Source: Shinisaurus crocodilurus (lineage: Eukaryota; Chordata; Lepidosauria; Squamata; Shinisauridae). From it: 64,000 nt of DNA. The translations under genes were made by a program, and so were the position numbers. Below the pieces are notes generated by a model. The model did not search any database. It had not been told where the DNA came from and saw only the letters and a program-made list of their open reading frames with translations. The stretch spans positions 92,793 through 156,792 of the forward strand of contig JAHFWL010001240.1 of NCBI GenBank assembly GCA_021292165.1. The letters run 5' to 3'. Below, piece by piece: positions 25,439 through 36,400 of the stretch (the stretch's first letter is position 1; each line of letters starts with the position of its first letter).

Positions 25439-25578
25439 TAAGGGCACAATCCTATGCGAGTTTAGACAGAAAAAAAGGCCTACAATTCCCAGCATGCCCC
25501 AGCCAGCAGAACTGGCTGGGGCATGCTGGGAGTTATAGGCCTTTTTTCTGTCTAAACTCGCATAGGATTGCGCCCTTA
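25439..25578. mobile_element. 140-bp near-perfect palindromic MITE
   Basis: The inverted repeat runs from TAAGGGCACAATCCTATGCG to CGCATAGGATTGCGCCCTTA. Its inner third is the shared core ACTCCCAGCATGCCCCAGCC. The outer arms (GAGTTTAGACAGAAAAAAGG) differ from those of the CAGTGTTCTCC palindromes. Only a few mismatches separate the arms. Confidence 0.85.
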
Positions 25579-26254
25579 AACTGTACAGTAACCACTCAAA
25601 TGGTCCTATTTGATTACCCCCAACTCCCCCATCTATCACTGAAACAGAAGAAGATTTACTGTGGGAAATCTTTCTTGTCACTGGCCTTGGGTATTGTTTG
25701 TGCTGGCTTTTTGTGACAGTAGCTCCGAGAAAATATTTTGCCTGTACTGCTAATCTTTGTGTGATTGTTATATTTTTAGAATTTTGAAAAAAAACACTAA
25801 TAAAAAGTTAACAAAAATATCTCAGCCTGTTCATATATAGGTAAACACAAAGTTTAGCGGTACTCTGTGGTACCATGAAAGCCGCCTTGCGTTCCTTGCA
25901 AGAGGAAAAAACAGTGGGATATAAATGTAATAATAATCTTCTTTTTAAATGGATCCTGTCACAGTGAGCAAAAGTGGGGACCAGGGCAAGTGAACTGGAA
26001 CCAAAGTCACAGCCACAGAGGGAGTTAATCCAAGGATGGAAAAACAAGGAAGCCAAGAGCAGCACAAACCTAGAGAGAGACTGGCTGGCTGACACAAAGT
26101 TCATTTGCCACATTCAGTTTTCATATACATAAGATAACAGGAACAAAGGTTCCTATTTAACAACTTAAATACATGTTTTACAACTTTGAACAATCTGATG
26201 CTTTATGGTGCTTGCGGACCATATACAAAATAGCATACATCTGAGAACAGAACA

Positions 26255-26372
26255 CCACAGGGCCAGGGAACATGTTGTTGGAGTGCAACTCTCCCATCAG
26301 CCGCAACTGGCATGGCAATGGTCAGGGATGACGGGGCTCCAGGGTCCAGCAACATCTGGAGGGGCATGTTCC
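26255..26372. mobile_element. hAT-like MITE
   Basis: GGGAACATGTTGTTGGAGTG and CCAGCAACATCTGGAGGGGC plus CATGTTCCCC are inverted ends. The centre is GCAACTCTCCCATCAGCCGC. It is non-coding. Confidence 0.7.
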
Positions 26373-26722
26373 CCACCCCTGCCATAGGGAATGCTTCAGA
26401 CTTTGCGCCTATTTGTTCTTATCCTCCTTCTTTGCCTTCATGTTATGCTCCCCTCACTGCATTCTCCTGGGATCTTTCTTGCTCTCAAAATGGAGCATTT
26501 CTATTTGTCTTGACTTTGGCCTTTCCCTTTGATGCCTCCTTGTGCTTGAAACGCTTGACCAGCCGAGATCCCGTCCGTCCAGTCCCTTCTGCACTGCATC
26601 ACACCGGAGACCATGCCGAGATGGTGCAGTGGAGACGGCAGCTGCTGTGCCCGTGTGGCAGCAGCCTACCTCCGGTCCTGGTGTAATGCACGTGCACTAT
26701 ACATCTATTTGCTCTATACATC

Positions 26723-26815
26723 TATTTGCCAAGAAGCACATAAAATATTTGCAAACGTATTTGCCAAGAAGCACATAAAATATTAGCAAACGTATTTGCC
26801 AAGAAGCACATGAAA
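26723..26815. repeat. Tandem repeat, 35-bp unit, about 2.6 copies
   Basis: Units begin at 26723, 26758 and 26793 with TATTTGCCAAGAAGCACATA. The copies are nearly identical. It is preceded by a 16-bp doublet of CTATACATCTATTTGC. It lies about 525 bp upstream of the RAB8B start codon. Confidence 0.9.
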
Positions 26816-26935
26816 AGGCACAGGGTGTGCCCTATTAGCAAGACCAGAGGGCCGAGCCAGGATTCAGTCCAGGGCTCAAAAAAGCAAGGATTTACCCTCT
26901 TGACAAGAACTAGATTCAAATTCGATGCGCTTGAT

Positions 26936-27058
26936 GGGTAGGATCCAAGGTAAGTCCTCCCTAGAGTAGATCCACTGAAATGAATGAAACCTAGTCACTT
27001 ATGACTAACTTCAGCCCCACTCAATGGGTCTACTCTAGGTAGGATTAACATGTGATGC
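26936..27058. repeat. MITE-like repeat with AGTAGACCCATTGA halves
   Basis: The left half AGAGTAGATCCACTGAAATG and the right half CTCAATGGGTCTACTCTAGG are inverted relatives. A sister copy is at 53946-54054. Confidence 0.6.
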
Positions 27059-27119
27059 TACCCTTTGCCTTTGGAAAATTAACACTGATTACAATTCTTT
27101 TACGAAAGAAAAAGAAAGA

Positions 27120-27339
27120 GGATTGTGGGGGATGAAGCGCCCGCTCCACAGCATCTCGTCCTCCTGCCGCCGCCGCCGCCGCCGCAAACGCCTCCTCTCC
27201 GTCTTGCGCACAAGACTACGCGTCCCAGAGGCGCTTGCGCGGGGCGGCGACGGCGCTTCCGCGAGAGGGCAGCTTCCGGCGTGCGCGCGCCCGCCCGCCG
27301 CTCCTCGCCCCCCCCCCCCGGCCGCCAGTCCCAGCGAAG
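27120..27339 (+). promoter_or_regulatory. RAB8B: RAB8B CpG-island promoter and 5'UTR
   Basis: A CpG-dense segment continues through exon 1 to about 27640. It contains a CGC trinucleotide run (27167-27183) and ACTACGCGTCCCAGAGGCGC at 27213. The latter has the spacing of a ZNF143/THAP11 site (ACTAC, three bases, TCCCAG). CG-rich NRF1-like stretches and a C run follow before the ATG. The start site is not defined. Confidence 0.7.
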
Positions 27340-27463
27340 ATGGCGAAGACCTACGACTATCTCTTCAAGCTGCTGCTCATCGGCGACTCGGGCGTGGGCA
27401 AGACCTGCCTGCTCTTCCGCTTCAGCGAGGACGCCTTCAACACCACCTTCATCTCCACCATCG
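27340..27463 (+). CDS. RAB8B: RAB8B coding exon 1 (P-loop)
   Basis: The ATG sits in GCGAAGATGG, a good Kozak context. It encodes residues 1-41 plus one base of Gly42, with the P-loop and the switch I Thr40. The donor is ACCATCG|GTGAGC. Confidence 0.97.
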
Positions 27464-30400
27464 GTGAGCGGGCGGGCGGCGGGGCGCCCGCGGAGGGGAA
27501 TTCGCGCGGCGGCGGCGGCGGCGAGACGGGGCCGCTTTCCCGCCTCACGGACGCAGGCCGGCCGGCGGGCGGGGGGCATCGAGGGGGCGCGCTTCAGCCC
27601 CGGAGCGGCTTGTGGGGGCGCTTATTCCGGAGGGGGGGGGTCTCCCGCCCTACGTTACCGGTATGGGGTGGGCGTCTTCTCTCTCTCTCTCTCTCTCTCC
27701 CTCTCCTTCTCTGTTTCTACAGGCCTGTTTTTATTTTGGCCGAGGGTCGACACGGGTGCGTGACTATTGAGGCGGGGGGGGGCGTTTCTTCGTGGCGTGA
27801 CGCCCTTCCCCCCCCCCGTTTCTTTTACCCGTTATCTGGTGTTCCGGAGGGAGGGGGCCGTTGTGTCGGGGGCTGCTGAGGCAGGACTCGTTAAAATTAA
27901 AGATTCCGAGTTGGGGGGGGGGGCGCCCGTCCTTGGCCTGTGACGTGGCTTGCTTCTTCGCCCCCCTCCCTTCCCCCATGCCTTTGCATTGGTGGGGGCT
28001 TCTCTCGACGGGAGGGCGCTGGGGCGTTGATTGGGGCTCCCAGGGGACCGGGGTGGGGAAGGGTCTTCGAGATGCTCCCATTGCAGCTTGGGGCGGGGCG
28101 GGGCGTCTCGGGGCCGCCCTTCACGTCTTGAAGGGCCGCCCCGTGTGACAGGCCCCTCGGCACCCTCCCGACAGCCGCGCGCGCCTTGACCCTGCCCTGG
28201 TCTCGAGGGAAGCAGGGAGGGTCTTCCCTTAGGTCAGCCCGCCCAGCCTCGCCACCCCTTGCCTTTTCCTGGGCGCAGCGCTGGGGTTGGATTGTGGCTG
28301 GTGTGCCCCTAGAAATATCAACACACACACACACACCCCACTGCTGCAAATGCTTCCCTGAGCATGGCCTGGTTTCTGCTGGGAAGTAGGCACCTGTTCC
28401 AGCTCTCTTTGTTATTTATAAAGGGCCTAAAATTGCTCAGTGCTGTACAAAATTTAGAAATAAGGCAAGACGTGTCCTCGGGTTTACAATCCAAGGAAAG
28501 GTCATGCCATGTTGAGGAGGAAAGGGTGGATAAATAGCTGTCAAAGCCAGCCCGTGGACACTCCTTTTGCTTCCCAGCAGCATCCCTCGTTGGTTCCGTA
28601 GATGCTTGGAATTACTCTTGCCTTGGCAGCCAATGTGGGCAAGAGGAAGAAGAAAAGGGTTTGATACTTGCCCACTGTCACTTTCCTGAGTGAGTGGCTG
28701 CTGGTCATGTGGGGGCTGCTCATGTTGCCAGTTGTTTACCTGCCCAAGTCCAGCTTCACAATTTAACTTCTCCTGTTTATTTCCTCTACTGCAGCACTTG
28801 AATCACTTCTGGGGGAAACGCTCTGAACTGTTTGGAACTTGTAATGTTTAGCTGGCTGAGCTGAATCTGATTTAGAATACTTTATACAGCCAAGGTTTAA
28901 ACCTTGTTTGCTTACTTTTTACCTATTGGGTTGTGAGCCACGTACATATCAGCAGCAGCCATGTAGCATGTCCTGCTAGCTGCTTAATGCTTGTTTTTTC
29001 AACCCCAGGCCAGTCACAAAATCAGGTGGTTGGCTGAGCCCCTGGTTGATCTCTATGCAGGGCTACTGGGTCACATGCAGCATGTCAAAGCTCAATTTTT
29101 GCGGGCTTGCTAAAAGGATTGTGGGAGCAAATGGAAAGGTAGAACTTGAAACTACAAAGTTTAACATCGGAAGTAGGCATAGTTCTAGTCTGGTCTTGCA
29201 GTATGTATGGGGCTGAATACTAAGAACATAAAAAGAGCCCTGCTAGGGCAGACCAAGGCCTTTCTAGTTCCCACAGTGGCCAACCAGATAGCTATGGGAA
29301 GCCAAAAAGCCAGAGACAAGGGCAATAGCACTTTTCCATTGGTGTTCCCCAATGACTGGTATTTAGAGGTATGCTGCCTTTGATTCTGGAGGTAGCATAT
29401 AGCCATCATGACTAGATTCATAGAATTCATAGAGTTGGAAGGGGCCTACAAGGCCATCGAGTCCAACCCCTTCTCAATGCAGGAAACTAGAGGAGGGGTC
29501 TCCCATCCATGTAATAACCAGGCCTGATCCTGCTTAGCTTTCCACGCTCAGACAAGCTGAGCCAGCATGAGCCACAGGACTAGTAGCCATTGATAACCGT
29601 ATCCCTCATGAATTTGTCTACTCCACCTTTAAAACCCATTTAAGTTGGCTGCCAACACCACATCTTGTGCTAGCAAATTCCATAGTTGTTTATCTGCCTG
29701 CTGTGTGAAGAAGTGCTTCCTTTTGTCCTGAATCTCCCACCATTTGGCTTCATTGGATAACCCCTGGTTCTAGTAGTTCTCCATGATAGCAGAGGAGCTG
29801 TTACCCTGGGAGTGGGGCATCGCTATCCCATCCCTGAAAGTCTCGTCCACATGCCTTTGCCTCTGTGTTTCTCCAGGTCAGTTACCTTAGTCTCAAGGGA
29901 AGTCACCATGGCCTGTCCTCTTCTGTTGTCACAGGGTAGGTGGTTCTGCCATGGGTAGTTTATTTATTTATTTCATTTTTATACCGCCCAATAGCCGAAG
30001 CTCTCTGGGTGGTTTACAACAATTAACAAGACAGTCCCTGCCTGCAGGCTTACAATCTAAAAAGACACGACACACAAGGAAAAAGGAATAATAGAATCAT
30101 AGAAAAGTAGAGTTGGAAGGGGCCTACAAGGCCATCGAGTCCAACCCCCTGCTCAATGCAGGAATCCAGGTCAAAGCATCCCTGACAGATGGCTGTCCAG
30201 CCGCACCTTGAATGCCTCCAGACTGGGAGAGCCCACCACCTCCCTAGGTAGTTGATTCCATTGTCTTATTGCTCTGACAGTCAGGAAATTTTTCCTGATG
30301 TTTAGGTGGAATCTAGGTTCCTGTAACTTGAGCCCATTATTCCGTGTCCTGCAAACTGGGATGAACGAGAAGAGATCTTTGCCCTCCTCTGTGTGACATC

Positions 30401-33400
30401 CCTTCAAATACTGGAAGAGTGCGATCATATCTCCCCTCAGTCTCCTCTTCTAAAGGCTAAACATGCCCAGTTCTTTCAGTCTCTCCTCATAGGGCCTTGT
30501 TTCCAGTCCCTTTATCATCCTTGTTGCCCTCCTCTGAACCCTCTCCAGGGAAGGAAGAAGGGGGATTTGCTTCTAGTATGTGGGAAAAGCCATGAAGTCA
30601 ACAAGTTGGATGACATGTTCCTTCATCCACTGATAAATACTGTCAAGTCTCATTCATCAGCCCTTTTGAGAAGGAGTGTGTTATATTAACCAAGTACACT
30701 GTATGAGCATCTAGCAGACACTTGCCCTATTATAAACAGGGATTTTCAGCTTCTGTATTTTGGGGGAAACTTTATTTTTTATAGAGTGGTTTTGTGTCAT
30801 GGTACATGATGTAGACATAAAGTACCTCTTCAGAATAGGAGCCTGTGGAGGCATGAGCCAAGACTCATGAGGACTTCAGCCCCAGGGTCGTCCCAGGAAA
30901 CAGCAGAGAACAGAGAATCCCCCTGTGAAGGATTGAGGCCTACACAGGCCTGAGTTAGTTGAACCCTGTAGGCCCAAACATCTCCTGATGGGAGGGGGGC
31001 ATTTGTGAGTTTCATTTTCATCCAATAGAGTAAAGTTTCATTTCTCCAGTTTGAGGTCAATGGGAATGGGAGTGTAACTTCCCAGCTGTTGAGGCACAAG
31101 CCATATTAGTGGTGGTGGTCTTTTATTCTAAAAGCAACAGTTCAAAAAGCAGCCATTTAATAAAGTTGTTAATATTGTTAAGCAAAGGATATAATAATAC
31201 CACCTTTCGTATTTTAAGGCAGAAGCATGAAAGCACTTAAGCAAGGATAACTGCTGTAGTAAATGGGAGAGCATTTCCATGACCAGAGGTAATAGATTAC
31301 CATATGTGATAAAAAGAATAGGAACTCCCTTGTTGAACTTCTGAATAGCCTGTATGACTTGGTTGTGACTTGTGTTATTATACTTTCACTCTAGTGTTTT
31401 TCTCCCTTGTGGAAAGCAAATTACTGCTAAGGATTTTGCAGATAGGATTGGCAGCTTTTCCCCTAGGATCATAGCAGTTAGGCTACAGTTACCACAGCTA
31501 AATTCCTGTTTACTATAGTGAATTAGGTATCTACTTAGTAGTATCTGGTCAGGTGTAAGTGTCTTGTATTAAATGTGAAGGCTGTTTTGGATGAAACTGG
31601 CAGAATGCTCAGTTTCTGCACTACTGCACAACCTGTGTAAACTGGAAAAAGTGTAACTTTTTTATAGCTGCAGTTCTAGGTTTGCTTAAGCAATTTGAAT
31701 GCATACCATTTTCATCAGAATCAAAACATGCCAACAGTTGTTTCTAAAGTTCAATCTTGTTGAATCAGAAACCTATTTAGTATTGAGGCATTTTAAGGGC
31801 TGCTTTCCAAAATACAGTAGTTAAAACACCAGTTACAACAATGTTGTTATATCCAACAACAGACATCTAAAGCAAGCAGGTAAGGCTTTAAAACCACATT
31901 ATCAGCAAGCCCAGCCAATCAAAAGCCGTCATAGGAAGACTGTTTATACTGGGTCAGACTATTGGTCCATCTAGTTCAGGGCTCTCCAACCTTGGGTCCC
32001 CAGATGTTGCTGGACTACAGCTCCCAGAATCCCTTGCCATTAGCCATGCTCTGAGCTGTAGACCAGCAACATCTGGGGACCCAAGGTTGGAGAGCCCTGA
32101 TCTAGTTCAATATTGTCTGACTGGCAGCATCTCTCCAGGCTTTCAGGCCCTTCCTCAAAGGGAAGGTTTTTACCATCCTCAGGAAGCTCTCAGAAAGCCT
32201 ATTAGATAAACATGCCTAGGGACAGAATTCCCAAGAGAGGGTGCCGCCACAGAGGCAGCCTGAAATCAGGCTCTCCTGGTTGGTATTCCATTGAATTGAT
32301 GGCACACCAAGCAGGCCTTACTCAGCAAACCACCAAGCATATAGAGGAACAGTTGATTCAGAGAAGGGTGTTCCTTTGCTTCTCAAGGAGCTGTCATAGT
32401 AACTGGTTGCTAACTAAATTTTTTGAATGCTGAGTGTACAGAAATTGTCGGGAAATGAGAAGTCAGAAGAAAAACTGCTCAAGCTGGAAGTTGTACTATA
32501 TTAAACACTCTAATTAGCTGTAGCAACCAAACTTGAGCAAGGGTGTTCATGTGTTGTGGTTTTCCTGGCTTTGCTGGTTTACATTATACTTCTGTCAAGT
32601 TAGGTGTGTGTGTGTGTGTGTGGCCCCTCTGGTGTCCGTTATGTGCAGGCTCATTCATAGATGCAAGTCATCGCTTGATTCGGACTAGCTGTGTTCCATC
32701 ATAATGCAGTGGCATATTTTTCTAGCAGTATTGTAGCTCTGCATCTCTTTTCACTTTCTGGTTGTAGCTGCAATAGCAGCCAAACTTGTCTGGATGTATT
32801 TTAATCCTATTTAAAAGATGGAGGATCATGAGTTCAACTGGTATTTAACAGAAGTGCTGTGTTAAAATGCCTGGTGTGTATTAGTCTTTTTAGAACTCCG
32901 TGGTGTGGCAAGAGGGGAGGTTAGAGCACATGAACCCAAGGCTTGACGTGGCTCATTCTTGTAAAGCAAAAACCATGATTTGTCGTTGTGGCTAAATGCA
33001 GACAGTGACCTGGTTCATATGACATGATAGCCCACTGTAACTTAATTTACCTGCGAGGGCTGTCACATGGTGCTGGGTGCCTGGAGGCGTCATTTCTGCA
33101 TGGTGCCCAGCTTTCCATGGCTTCTTGTGTTGCGCGAACCCAAGCAGCAGGGGTTGTTTGAGGGTGAGATAACCCTCAAATCACCCATGGCTTGTTTTAG
33201 GATTATTTGAGGGTTGTCTAACCCTCAAACAACCCCTGCCACCTGGGTTCGAACCCAAGCCCGTGGGCGCCATGCAGAACCTGTGCAACAGCCTCCATGG
33301 ATAAATTATGCTACAGTAGGCTGTTGTGATGTGCAAACAGTCCCAACAACTCACTTCAAAGCAAGGGCTGGAAACCTAGATCTGCCTGGTCAAAGCACAA

Positions 33401-36400
33401 GACTGCTGCCCCCTTATCCAATTTCCTCAAAGTTAGTAACTGATCTGAGTTGCCTCAGGTATGGCATGGTTCATGGTTCTCTCCCATTCTGCCTTTCAGT
33501 GTTGGCTTTCCTGTCATTCCAAGTTTCAAACTGGCCTGTTCCATGTATTCCCTAGCTGCTCTTTTTCTATGTGTCATACAGCAGCAAGATGTGTTTAAAG
33601 GGTCAAAACTAGGACATCATGTTCATCCTTACAACTCTCCCTGTTTCCCGTATGCTTAATTAATCTGTAGCAAGAATTTACGGTACTCTTGTATACTTGC
33701 ATCTCTGAAAATGTCTGTTTATTGGAAACATCTGACTCAAGCACTTTGTGGCAGACTTCTACTGCTTCCTTGAGTGGAAATTCTTACCCTTACGTGAATC
33801 TCATCTAAAAGGGAAGTGAAAGTTGACAGGATCATGTACAGAGTCAGCTTGCTTAACAAGTCACTATATAATTGCACTCAGAACTTTAAAAAGTTGATCA
33901 AAGGTTAACATAAATCATGTATAATATGCAATCTTGCCTCCACATCTGCTATTATACTAAGAATACTGAGGCACACATGTTTGATTGCTTCATCATAGTT
34001 CTGGCTATGGCAGCCTTAATTAATCTATTGCTATGTGATGTGTTTTCTGGTTAAATGCATTGTTTTATAGTAACTGGAGAGAGATGTCCTCTCCAGAGGC
34101 TGCTAGGTTTCTTCTGCTGGCAATAGGCAATAGTAACATAGCTGGATTTGAATGGCTAGCTGCTCCCTTATGGGCAGGGAGGAGTTCAAATTCAAGGCAG
34201 AAACTTGCTGACTATGAAACTAACTTTGTAATATTTACATTCTTATCCAAGATGATATCAGCATCTGGCAGTGTGTTCACAAAAGCTGTTTGTGTGTCAA
34301 ATGGCTGGAACGGATAGACTTTTTTTTTCCTTACAGGATTTGTCCTCCTAGTTTTCATTTTATATGGCTCCATTTTGATTAAAAGTGGAACATCAGCTTT
34401 TAACATTTTTCAAAATATATTGAGATTTTGGAAGATGAAGCAAAAGTAGTAATAGAGACTCTGCTTTAGAAACTTGTTTAATATGATAGCTTCATATTTA
34501 ACTTAAACTTAGAACAATGCTGAACTCAAATAGTATATTGCCATCATATGTAGCAAGTGTCATAGTAATTATAGAAAAACTTGGCTATTCTGAATCCATA
34601 TTTGTTTTAATTCATAGCTCATGCTATCCCAATAAATGTCTCAAGTCTATTTCTCCAGTTGGAATTACAGTGCAATCCTTTGCATGTTTACTCATAAGTA
34701 AACCGTACTGTGTTCAGTGGGGTTTACTTCCTAGTAACTGCTTGGAATTGCTGCCTAAGTGTCTGAAAAAATTTGTAACTGGCAGTTCTGAGCTTTCAGT
34801 TTCAGCTTCATGAACTTCAGAAAATGGAGGACTAGGCATGAATTGAAAGAAGCTTCTCAACTATTTTGACTGCTAGTTTGTTTCTTAACAGCGCGTGTGT
34901 GCTGAAATATTAATCAGTTTTTCACTTGATGCAGAAGATGGGAGAACAGATAAGATGCTTGGTAGACTCCAGACCAGTCTATGCTGGCTGGGACATGCTG
35001 GGAGTTGTAGGCCAAAAACATCTGGGGACCCAAGGTTGGAGAACACTGCTCAAGACTGTACTCCTGGATCAGATATCTGAAGACATTCTGTATTCTGAAA
35101 CATTTGAAACTACTTTTCCAAAATAGCCCTGGGAGTGTTGCTTGTTGAGTAAACCAATTAAATCCTATGGACATTCTCATTACTAAAATTACCACTTGTT
35201 GAGTCTTGGATCTGAGATTCTTTTAAAACAAGACATTAATGATTTTATTAATCCTTTAGAGAAATATTTTATATGAGGCTTTCTCTATTTCCCCCCTCCC
35301 CAAATCTTTCTATTTCTGGCCTTGGGGATAGGGGAAGAATGGGGACTCCTCCCCCCCCCCCCCCAGTTTTTCCTCCAGGCCTTCACATCAGTTAGTAGGT
35401 GAATGTGATGCCTGAGTAATCCAGAAATGGGTTGTGGAGGAGGGGACAGACTAGGCTACTTTATTTGCAAGGGCTTATCTTGGTTTCCAGAAGTAAAGTG
35501 TCTTATTCACCTAAATAGCTGATCTTTCCCATGGGCATTTGTACATGCTAATATTGGCTTCAGTGTTACATTTATGGTTGCAGCACTGAGTTAGGACCCT
35601 TTATGGTATTGAAGTGCAAACACTGTGACTCTTTGCCTTTGTTTCTGCATTTTGGCAGGTCTGTTGGTGAAATGGCTTGGCTTGTATGGGAAAAGCTTCG
35701 GCATCTTTTGTCTCTCTGCTTGACAGATGTCCGACTGCTTCATCCCCATCTTTAATTGGCAGATGGAGCTTTCTTAGATGTCTGTCTGTCTCATTTGACT
35801 GACATGAAGACAAATGTCTTGTTTAAACAACAATTAACCCTTAATGACTTTAGACTGAGTACAATTCCTGACTGAATAACACTCTCTGTGGAAGTGACTG
35901 AGGGCCATAAAAAAGACAGCTGTCTCACCTTTGTGCGCCTACAACTGGTGCAAAATACCTATTGTAGCTTGGAGGCTGGAGTGGAGGCTGTTCTAATGTG
36001 TATTCCTGAAGGACCTTGTTGGGTTTTTGGAAGGATCTCTCTTACTTTGATTCTAATCTCAGTTCAAACTGATTGGAAGCAGACTCCTGTTTCTTGAGGA
36101 CTTCTAGTAGGAAACATCCTCCAGTTCCCTTTTACCTGTGAAATTCTCTAGGCTATAGTTGAATAGCTGTGCGAATACCTCTTTGACAAATACCATGCTT
36201 AAAGCAACAAAAGCATGATATTTATTAAGAAACTAAGATAATCTTATATGGGCTACTTGAGATGCTCCAGCATGTCAGTTACTACTCTTCTTTTTCCATT
36301 TCTTCCATCCCCTAAGAAAGTGATCTGAGCTGTTAAGGCAGGAACTGCTGCTGCTTTGCAGAAGTAGCTTAATCTAAACTGTGGATGAGTTTGCTTTGCA

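Larger units (their letters stand above)
22950..27100. other. Intergenic region between RPS27L and RAB8B
   Basis: No protein gene is seen. The region holds SINEs, hAT MITEs including one 140-bp palindrome, a 35-bp tandem repeat and other short repeats listed separately. A GC-rich patch at 24950-25330 is moderately CpG-rich but contains no recognisable exon. Confidence 0.65.

Noticed and set aside
27125..27879. Two open frames of over 210 aa around RAB8B exon 1
   Set aside because: They are GC-rich read-through of 5'UTR and intron 1. Only 27340-27463 fits the Rab8 protein, and the donor at 27464 is canonical.
27897..28349. 150-aa minus-strand frame in the GC-rich start of RAB8B intron 1
   Set aside because: Composition-driven, with no domain or splice support.
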